From Eumeta japonica (Eukaryota > Arthropoda > Insecta > Lepidoptera > Psychidae), in contig BGZK01000012.1 in the NCBI GenBank assembly GCA_005406025.1, positions 1,178,001 to 1,242,000 of the forward strand: a DNA stretch of 64,000 nt, written 5' to 3'. Made by a program: the position numbers and the translations under genes. Below the pieces are notes generated by a model. That model worked only from the letters and a program-made list of their open reading frames with translations. It searched no databases and was not told the origin of the DNA. How positions within the stretch are numbered: the stretch's first letter is position 1; each line of letters starts with the position of its first letter. Positions 56,588 to 64,000 of this stretch are shown piece by piece.

Positions 56588-58392
56588 ATGTCATTCAATA
56601 CAGAAGAGTTTGTAAGTGCCGTTCAGGCTAGAACTCCGATTTGGCAAAGTAAACATGTTCATCATATGAACAGAAACGTTCTTAATAAGCTATGGAAGGA
56701 AATTGCTGAATTGTTTCCTCATATGGAGGGTGAGTAAATAAAACATTGTCACATTTATTTAAACTTTTTACATAATGTATTTAATTAGGAATATTAATGA
56801 CAGGCAAAAGACAAAAGATACAAAACGTAACGTAAGTAACGACTACGTCTACGTAAATATTAAACGATTGTTTTCCCAAAAATATTTCGTGAATTGATTC
56901 CGAACTTGTTTAGCTCGATTTGATGGATTGTTGTTTCTTCCAGTTTGTCGCCGGTGTCGAGTTTGAGTTGTTCTGTTTTCACTATTGCAATTGGAATCGT
57001 GACCATCTATATCAATTACAATATTATGCAATAAGCAAGCGGTTTTATAATCAGGCGTCCATGTTTAACATCAGTTTCAATAGGTTTTAATAAAACTCGC
57101 CATTTATTGCATAAAATTCCAAATGCACACTCCACTGTTTTTCTTGCTCTTGACAATCTGTTATTAAAATTCTCTCTCTTGATTCAATGTTCTTTGTGGA
57201 TATGGACGCATTAGATACTCTTTAAGAGGATAAGCTTCATCGGCTACTATAACATATGGAGCTGTAATGTTAGAATTGGGTAATGTTCTTGGTTCTGGAA
57301 TATTAAAAGCACCTCTTTCGAGTAACCGGTTCAGAGACGAGGCGTTGAATGTACCGCCGTCGCTTTGCTCTTCCTCCCACTTCAATAGTTATAAATCTTT
57401 TTCGCATCTGCCACAGCTTGCAAAACAATAGAGAAATAATGCTTGTAGTTATAATATGCCGATCCTGATTTTCTAGGTCGTTTAACTCTACAATGTTTAC
57501 CGTCCAAACTGCCAATGCAGTTAGGAAAGTTCCACATTTCCTCAAAATCTAAAGAAACATTCTTAAGGTGGTCCTCAGATGGCTGTGGCATGTGGACATT
57601 GCAGTTTTTTTTCCAAATTGCTTCACAGGTACTATAAACAATCTCAGTTGTTGTACTAACACCCAAACGAAAGCTATAAGCCAAAGGTCGAAATCCCAAC
57701 CCAGTGGAGAGATATCTGAAACATATTAAAAAATATATTATAAGTACAACTTAAATAACTAATATTTACACTATTATAGATACGGCATCAAAAATATACA
57801 ATATACGTTTTTTTTTACAGAAAAGGCTTTAAGGAAAAAATGGAAGAATATTCGGGACCAATTTATGAAAGAGTTTAAGAAAATTCCGGTTTGTCGTTCT
57901 GGTGATGCAGGAACTGATGAAAATACTTCAATGTGGCCATATTTTCAAATGATGCTGTTCATAAAAGATGACGTTACCCCAGAATTAAATGAAGGCAATT
58001 TGGATGAACCTACTGATGGAAACAGTAATGATAATGAAAGGTCCCCAACTCCCCAGTCAATAGCTGGTTCATCTACAAGTACACAATATACGAGCACCAA
58101 ACGTAAACAGGCACAAGATTTAAGACAGGAGTTTATGGAATTGGAGAAGAAAAAGTTGGACTTATTACAAATTAAACTGTCGCAGAGCACTGAAAGGCAA
58201 GAACCAGATTGCGAAGATCTGTTATTTTTCAAAAGTTTGTTGCCGTACATGAAAGAATTATCTTCTATGCAAAAATTACGTACTAGAAACAAAATTACAG
58301 ACGTTATTATGAACGAGATGAATGCTGGTACGACTCAGGCTTATCATGGTTACAATACTTACGAATATAACACATCAAATTATGGAAATTAA
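56588..58392 (+). CDS. MADF-BESS protein of the Harbinger element, two exons, intact
   Basis: Coding exons 56588-56729 and 57821-58392 give an intact 237-aa protein. The donor (gag g|gtgagt) and acceptor (tttttttttacag) are both good and the phase closes (split Glu codon). An N-terminal MADF domain (a Myb/SANT-like DNA-binding fold, about residues 8-97) runs from EFVSAVQARTPIWQSKHVHH through LWKEIAELFPH (exon 1) and RKKWKNIRDQFMKEF to WPYFQMMLFI (exon 2). Next is a polar linker rich in Asn/Ser/Thr, then a basic-acidic helical stretch. A BESS-like motif (about 178-214) follows: DLLFFKSLLPYMKELSSMQK and TRNKITDVIM. In PIF/Harbinger elements the second protein binds DNA and helps bring in the transposase; here that role is inferred. 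Its intron contains the main transposase exon on the other strand. No break was found. Confidence 0.88.
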
Positions 58393-58665
58393 ACTTTGTA
58401 ATTATGTATCCTGATTAAAAATTATAATTTACTACGAAAATTCTTATTTTTTTAACTCACCTTATAGTTACAAATAGTCTTTCTTCGGGCTTTATACTTT
58501 TATGGAAATGTGTGTCTTCTCTTGAAATCTCACTCCTTATTGAATCCAGTATGTAATCAAAACATTTGACAGTCATCCTGGTATACCCAAAAAATCTTGA
58601 AGGATGTTCTCTCAATTTACTATATAAAGTATGAAATTCGCCATACCGTTCTCTTTCTTTATTAA
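56849..58665 (-). pseudogene. HARBI1-like DDE transposase of the Harbinger element, frameshifted
   Basis: Catalyses excision and insertion of the element. Exon 1 is about 58665-58461 (RYGEFHTLYSKLREHPSRFF, then MTVKCFDYILDSIRSEIS and EERLFVTI), followed by the donor ag|gtgagt. Exon 2 starts at 57715 (YLSTGLGFRPLAYSFRLGVS) and phases match (split Arg codon). Exon 2 has the first catalytic Asp in IGSLDGKHCRVKRP, then the second in SDGGTF, then IVADEAYPLKEYLMRPYPQ. The Glu block TVECAFG follows, and a C terminus from HNIVIDIDG stops at 56849. The reading frame changes at about 57395, 57365, 57170 and 57025, so the gene is broken, although every catalytic block is still recognisable. No start codon was identified; the true first exon may be missing. 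Exon 2 lies in the MADF intron. Confidence 0.88.
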
Positions 58666-58825
58666 TTCAGCACACCAATTCTTATATTTATCCCCATTTC
58701 CACTTTAGGTATGAATTTTCGGTTAGAAATAAAAGATCGGCGTCCATCTTTCAACCCCTGACAACACGTCTCACTCGCGCAAACGCCTGGCGGCCAATGT
58801 GAACACGAACTCGCCACGTCTCTCC

Positions 58826-58872
58826 GCGCCCGCACCCGCCACCGCGCCCGCGCGATCAACGTGAACGGAAGC
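58826..58872 (-). repeat. right terminal inverted repeat of Harbinger element
   Basis: On the - strand gcttccgttcacgttgatcg then cgcgggcgcggtggcgggtg. Pairs with 56307-56353. Confidence 0.9.
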
Positions 58873-58875
58873 TAA

Positions 58876-59570
58876 GGCAGGACAGCAGTGGTGGCTGCGC
58901 ACTGGCGGCGAAGCGATTGTAAATTGGATCAAAATGAAAATTGAATGTCCTTACTGAAATAGATCAGATCTTATAAAACTTAGAAGGGACTTTCAGAGAT
59001 CACGTCTTGCAAGGCCAATTTGTTTATCATTTAATCTCTCGAATGGCACACAAACAAGCAAATCACGTTATAAAATCGAAAATCAAATAGCAAGACATCT
59101 CTATCTTGCTAGTAATCTTTGCGTTAGGTTGATGTCGTTGTTGTTGTCAAACTAGTCTCTCTAATTTTACAGCTGGTTGTAAATTACACTTCTAGCTCAC
59201 TCTGTGGTGAAACTGGTCGCAGAAAACTTATTACACGTCTTGACCGAAAGTACTATTACACTGTGGTATTAGATTGAGCATTAGAGTTCATATTTGTTTA
59301 GGGCAGTACTGGTTTAGGGTATAGAGGTCGGATATAGTCAGACGCGCATCCTATTTTCGGCTGTTATCAACAATTGCTCCGACATATTTGTTTCCTTTTT
59401 GGTTTCGAATAGTGATTGAGAGTTTGGCGCTTAAGGGCCGGCGCATCAACAGAAAGCTCAATGAACGGCGTGCTGGCGGTAGGTGGCGTTAACTGATGGT
59501 AGCGTGTCGGTTTCGATCGCGGGCGGGCGGTTGGCGGGTCACCAGGACGAGCGGGTGGTGGCACCACTGG
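58876..59570. other. DNA between Harbinger element and LTR
   Basis: No gene was recognised with confidence. The GC-rich part at 59430-59570 gives open frames rich in Pro/Arg on the - strand. It could be flank or leader/gag-like DNA of an LTR element; undecided. Confidence 0.35.
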
Positions 59571-60487
59571 TGTAAACTGCACGTTGGGTCTCTATGAATT
59601 CCAGTCACGGTCTTGCGTCCGATGGGTATTCGCTGTTCCGCTGACTTATAGAGAGAATAATTGTGAATTGAAGAGATTCGAAACTCCCGGTCGACGGCCG
59701 CTGGTGAAAAGAAAGAGAGAAAGTGCGTTATAGAGTATTGCGGCAACTTGGCTCGCAAAAAGTTCATAAGCCCATCATGTATCGGAACCTACTTAACATT
59801 TTTTTTAGTTTTATATTACTACATATAATATTATACATAGTCTTTTCGAAATTTATTTTTTACCTTTTTTATTACAATCGTAATTTACAGTAATTTAAAA
59901 TTTTAGTTGCCTAAATTAAAAAAGATCAATTTGATTCAAATAAATTGTGACATTTATAACGAATCGAAATGTCTTTCAAAAATATTTTGATAGAATAAAA
60001 ATATCAAAAAATACAAACGTGTAGACAAGGTCCGCACCGTCATTTTTTCGTGAAAACCTCGGAACAAAATCATATCAATAGTTCACGATTGGGTTTTTAA
60101 GTTTTCTAAATTTCTTTTGATGCTGATTTTCTTCTGATTTCCCTTTTCTATAAGTTCGCGCATATAAGAATTCATATGAGACGATATTTTTAATTTTTTT
60201 TGCATATTTCAATTGAATACCGTTTGATTGGGATTTAAATTAGTCCCTTTTAGTAGTTAAATTACAAGTTATTTTAGATAAATGATACAGATCAACTATT
60301 TGTCTCTCGTGCGTGAATAAGGTCTGCTTCGTAGTCCGATCGGCGGTCGAATGAATCGTCAGCAGCAGTTGAGTGGGAGGCGTTCGGTATTCTTTATCGA
60401 ATTATTGCGTGAACAACCTCCAGCGCCTCGAAAGTGAAGATTTAATTATTTAAAAGTGGGCATATTTTGTTGATTGCTCGAAGAACA
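59571..60487 (-). repeat. candidate 3' LTR of BEL/Pao element
   Basis: On the - strand the element's pol is followed by a polypurine tract and then tgttcttcgagcaatcaaca, a sharp TG start. A CA end in tgcagtttaca (59571 on the + strand begins tgtaaactgc) gives a candidate LTR of 917 bp. The upper border is well supported. The lower one rests only on the TG...CA rule, because the partner LTR lies outside the window. Confidence 0.45.
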
Positions 60488-60510
60488 ACTCCCTTGCTTT
60501 TTTTATTTCT
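60488..60510 (-). promoter_or_regulatory. polypurine tract of BEL/Pao element
   Basis: aataaaaaaagcaagggagt directly before the LTR start on the - strand, the expected primer site for plus-strand DNA synthesis. Confidence 0.5.
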
Positions 60511-63500
60511 GCCACTCTGCTAGCGCCATCTGATCCTGGATAAACAATGGCCTCTTCCCAGTGGCCATTTCATTGGTGGTGTGCTGTCATCTCGAATGAG
60601 GACCATCTGATCCAATTTGATGTCAGGTTGCTTATGTTGCCATTTTGTCCTTTGTTGAAGGTCGCAAACGTACTCCCGGCTCCACCTAGTCCAAAAATGC
60701 TGTCTCGCTTGTTCGATCCGAGCATATCTGTGAAGGTAACTCGGATTACAATCTTGCAAGTCTGGTGACGGCAGTGATGTAAGTGGTCTTTCTATGAGGA
60801 AATGCTGAGGCTGAAATCATTTGGGTCTGGAAACATAGAAACTAAGGGTCTGGAATTCAATATGGCTTCTATTTAGACAGACAATGTACTTAACTTCTCA
60901 TATGTAAGATGTGTATTTCCTAGAACTCTTTTCATATGAAATTTCGTAGACTTCACGGCTGACTCATCCACCAAAATGTGGTGAGTATGCCGGGGAATGA
61001 TGAAATTTAATTCCCTCATTAACAAGGTCTGACACAGATGCTAGGTTTCGAATAGCATGATTAGCTCCGACGAAATTCGTGCCATTGTCACAAAATATTT
61101 CTCGAGGTTTTCTTCGCCGAGACATAAATCGACGTAATGCTAAAATGAATGTTTCAGTGCTCAAATCTGTAACTAATTCTAGATGTACTGACTTAACCTT
61201 AAAACAAAGATAAAACACAAAGATAACAATTCACTAAACTAGCACCTCGCCCCTTTCTATTGACTATTAAAAAAGGTCCCGCGTAATCTGTAGCAGTGAT
61301 TTCAAATGGAAATCCAGAACTTATTCTATGCGCTGGTAGATTTCCCATAATTTCTTTAGCAATGGTTCCTTTCATCCGTCTATAGACCACACAAATGTTA
61401 CAAATCTATTTTGCTAAACGACGACCACCTATTAGCCAATATTGCTCTCTAACTAGTGAAAGTAGCAATTGAGGTCCTGCAAGCATAAATTTAATATGAT
61501 AATATTGTACTATTAACCAAGAGAATGGATGCTTAGCGTCTAATAATATAGGATGTTTCTTATTAAAATTAAAATTAGAATTTTCTAGACGTCCTCTAAC
61601 TCGAATCAGACCGAACGTATCAACAAATGGCGTTAAATTAAATATTTTTGGAAATCCTTTAAAATTGTTTTTATACTTTGAAAAACTTTGCTTTTGTGGA
61701 AGATATGCTAATATTTTTTCAGAAAATTCTAATTCATCTACAGCTAACATTGCGAATTTCTTATTCTTATCTCTACAATTGTTAATAAATCTATAGATAT
61801 ATGCCAAAATACGACGTAGCTTTAAGAAACTTGAATATCTGTGAAAATTAATAATTGGACTCTGTGGTAAGCTAATGTTACATGTAAATACTCTCTATTC
61901 TGGTATTGAGTATCACTGTGCTGTTCCGGCCATTTGTCCTGAGTGTCCTTTAGGTATGAAAGACCTTCCCACCACAGGCATAAAGACTGCAATTCATCAG
62001 GATATACTCCCCGCGATGCCAGATCTGCCGGATTCTACGACGACGGCACGGACATCCAATTTTATAATCGCACAAGTCATTAATTTCAGTACTCGATGAG
62101 AGTCAAACGCACTTAGCTTGTGAGGTGAGATTTTCAACCAACCCAATACTACCTCTGAATCACATCAAAAATGCACCTGATCAATTGTAATACGAGATGC
62201 TTTTTTTCACTTTATCATATAAACGGGCGGTCAACAAGACTCTACATAATTCCATTCTTGGTATGGTTATCGCTTTTTGCGGCTTAACTTTAGCTTTAGC
62301 ACACAAGAGTCACACTGTGATATTTCCTAACGCATCAGCTGATCGCACGTCTAAACAAGCCGCGTATGCTTTAAGAGGTGCATCAGAGAACACATGCAGG
62401 CTCATAATAATAGGGTTAGAACACACTACATTACGTGGTATTGATAGCCTTTCTATACATGAGAGATAACTTATAAATCTTAACCCCATTTCTTGAATAT
62501 TTAGGGGACTTATGTCATCCCACCCTAAATTCTCCAACAATAGCAATTGTAAAATAATTTTGCATGTTATAATACATACAGACAAAATTCCTAAAGGATC
62601 GAAAATACTAGATGATATAGACTGTATTATATTAGTAAATATTTTACAATTATTATAAATATTTAATTTGGAAACTGGTACCAATATGCAATCTGTGTTG
62701 GGATCCCATCCAATACCCAAGGTACTGGTGGATGTGGAAAATATAAATTTTTCTTGACTTTGATCAATTGATTGATTTAAAATTTCACCCAACAAAACCT
62801 TAGACTTTGTTTTTATTTTTTGAAAATTGAAACCAACAGCCTTTTACTGCTTCTTGATTTTCTGATAAATATATAACAAGATGTTTTTGTCAGCTTCCCC
62901 CGAAATTAAATTGTCCATATAAAAATCCTGTAACATTACTTGTTTAATCAATGAATCATTACATTCATGCGCTAACTGTATTAAACATCTTATATTAAGA
63001 AAGGGAGCACAAGAAGTGCCATAGGTTACTGTATTTAATTGTAGATAATTTAAAGTTTCGTGATCATTTTCTCTCCACAATACCACTTGAAAATATATTT
63101 GACTTGGTTAAATCAAGATTTGACGATACATTTTCTATAAAACCGTTGTGACAAATCTATGTTGTCTTAAACGTATTAGAATGTCATCCTGTACTATTGG
63201 TCCCACTATCATTATATCATTCAGCGAGAGGCCCGTTTCCGTTTTAGCTGACGCATCAAAAACTACTCGACTCCTTGTCGATTCACTATTTTCTTTTATA
63301 ACAGGGTGATGGGGCAAAAACACTGCATTTTTAGGTCGTCCTATCTTGGATGAATGACCGAGAGCTTCATACTCACGCATAAAACTTAAATAATGCATTT
63401 TTATATCAGGCTGCTTATGAAATCGTTTGTCTAATGAATCTAAACGTTTTTTAGCTAAATAATATGAATTACCCAACTGTCGGGGGTCAATTTTTAACGG

Positions 63501-64000
63501 CAACGTAATACAAAATCTTCCATCCGGTAGTCTCTGTGTGTGTCACACGAAATGTTGTTCACAAGTTTCCTCTTCTTCCGACATCTTCGGCCTAGAGTAA
63601 ACTTCCTCCAACTCCCACAATTTATTAAGTTGCCTTCGAATTTCATGACTGAAATTACACACCAATTTTTTTTTATTGTTGATATAATCATTACACATAA
63701 ATTGGTCCGGCTACTAACCAGCCTAAAATAGAATTTTGTAGTATAGGCTTGTTCACGCCTAATTTAATTTGCCCTAAAGAAATCAGATCCCAAAATATAT
63801 CTGCCCTTAATAACAAATCTATTTTTGCAGGGTAGCAAAAATTCGGTTCCGCTAAATTTATATTGTTTGATATATTCAAACTTGAGCCCTCTACTTCACA
63901 AGTGTGTAATTCTCTAGTAATTTCATTAATAATAAACGCATTGACTCTCGTGCTAAATGCATTTAAACGCGATTATACTTTCTTTGTAATGCCTCGAATG
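60500..64000 (-). pseudogene. BEL/Pao retrotransposon pol, frameshifted, truncated by window edge
   Basis: Polyprotein of a BEL/Pao LTR retrotransposon read leftwards. At 63879-63691 is the end of the protease-linked region (LLLRADIFWDLISLGQI, ILGWLVAGPI). RT follows at about 63503-62844 (SRVVFDASAKT, then GTSCAPFLNIRCL and the catalytic box FYMDN). The Pao-type A17/connection region is at about 62795-62310 (DPLGILSVCIITCK, LHVFSDAPLKAYAA). RNase H-like pieces are at about 62230-61870 (DSHRVLKL, SADLASRG). The integrase H2C2 zinc region is at 61807-61380. The integrase core is at 61390-60960 (ITATDYAGPF with the first Asp, FCDNGTNFVG with the second). The C-terminal tail is at 60759-60500 (LDQMVLIRDD, PPMKWPLG). 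Frameshifts and stops separate these blocks, including one beside the expected catalytic Glu. It is inactive as seen. Gag and the 5' LTR lie beyond 64000. Confidence 0.88.

Larger units (their letters stand above)
56307..58872. mobile_element. PIF/Harbinger DNA transposon, full length (2,566 bp)
   Basis: Flanked by a 3-bp duplication TAA (56304-56306 and 58873-58875), as expected for PIF/Harbinger. Terminal inverted repeats of about 47 bp share cgttcacgttga and a GC-rich part gcgggcgcggtggcggg. It codes for a HARBI1-like DDE transposase (- strand, broken) and a MADF-BESS protein (+ strand, intact). The two genes are antiparallel and interlocked: each one's large exon lies in the other's intron. 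This is the only transposon in the window with both ends, target duplication and two genes preserved. Confidence 0.93.
59571..64000 (-). mobile_element. BEL/Pao LTR retrotransposon, 3' part
   Basis: Combines the candidate LTR, polypurine tract and pol listed above. Reads right to left and continues past the right edge. Confidence 0.85.

Noticed and set aside
57945..58292. 115-codon - strand frame over the MADF exon
   Set aside because: Antisense shadow of the intact MADF-BESS coding exon.

Overview
The window is eukaryotic nuclear DNA and almost certainly lepidopteran. It is AT-rich, with small exons, GT-AG introns and long gene-poor stretches. It carries several interspersed repeat families that I recognise from moth and butterfly genomes. 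Species cannot be told from the sequence. No rRNA, tRNA gene, CRISPR array or bacterial operon was seen.

1-14,050: the host-gene block. The last two coding exons of mitochondrial ribosomal protein L11 (mRpL11, + strand) enter from the left and converge tail-to-tail with a complete four-exon N-acylneuraminate-9-phosphatase gene (NANP-like, HAD phosphatase, - strand, 253 aa). Its splice phases all close exactly. Inside NANP intron 1, on the same strand, lies an uninterrupted 737-codon neurochondrin gene (NCDN). A decayed mariner fragment sits in NANP intron 2.

14,050-56,300: no convincing host gene. A near full-length, decayed CR1/Jockey-group LINE (- strand, about 15.6-20.7 kb) keeps ORF1 (coiled coil plus SGNH-esterase-like part) and ORF2 (APE endonuclease plus RT). 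ORF1 is interrupted by a 243-bp hAT-type MITE with a perfect 8-bp target duplication. The RT contains a 23-copy, 15-bp in-frame minisatellite. Further on are 120-bp-period repeat clusters, a roughly 300-bp foldback element, RT relics of two other LINE types, SINE-like and other lepidopteran interspersed repeats, microsatellites, and a mariner (47.5-49.1 kb) whose catalytic region is tandemly quadruplicated. Between these lie GC-richer, repeat-free patches that could be regulatory; this is inference only.

56,304-58,875: a complete-length PIF/Harbinger transposon with a TAA target duplication and GC-rich terminal inverted repeats. It has two antiparallel genes whose exons interlock. The main exon of the DDE transposase (- strand, frameshifted) lies in the intron of an intact MADF-BESS protein gene (+ strand), and the main exon of the MADF gene lies in the transposase intron.

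59,571-64,000: the 3' part of a BEL/Pao LTR retrotransposon on the - strand (candidate LTR, polypurine tract, integrase, RNase H, RT, part of the protease region). It has frameshifts and runs off the right edge.

The most interesting structures are the interlocked Harbinger genes and the same-strand nesting of NCDN in NANP. The arrays inside coding DNA of two transposons come next.
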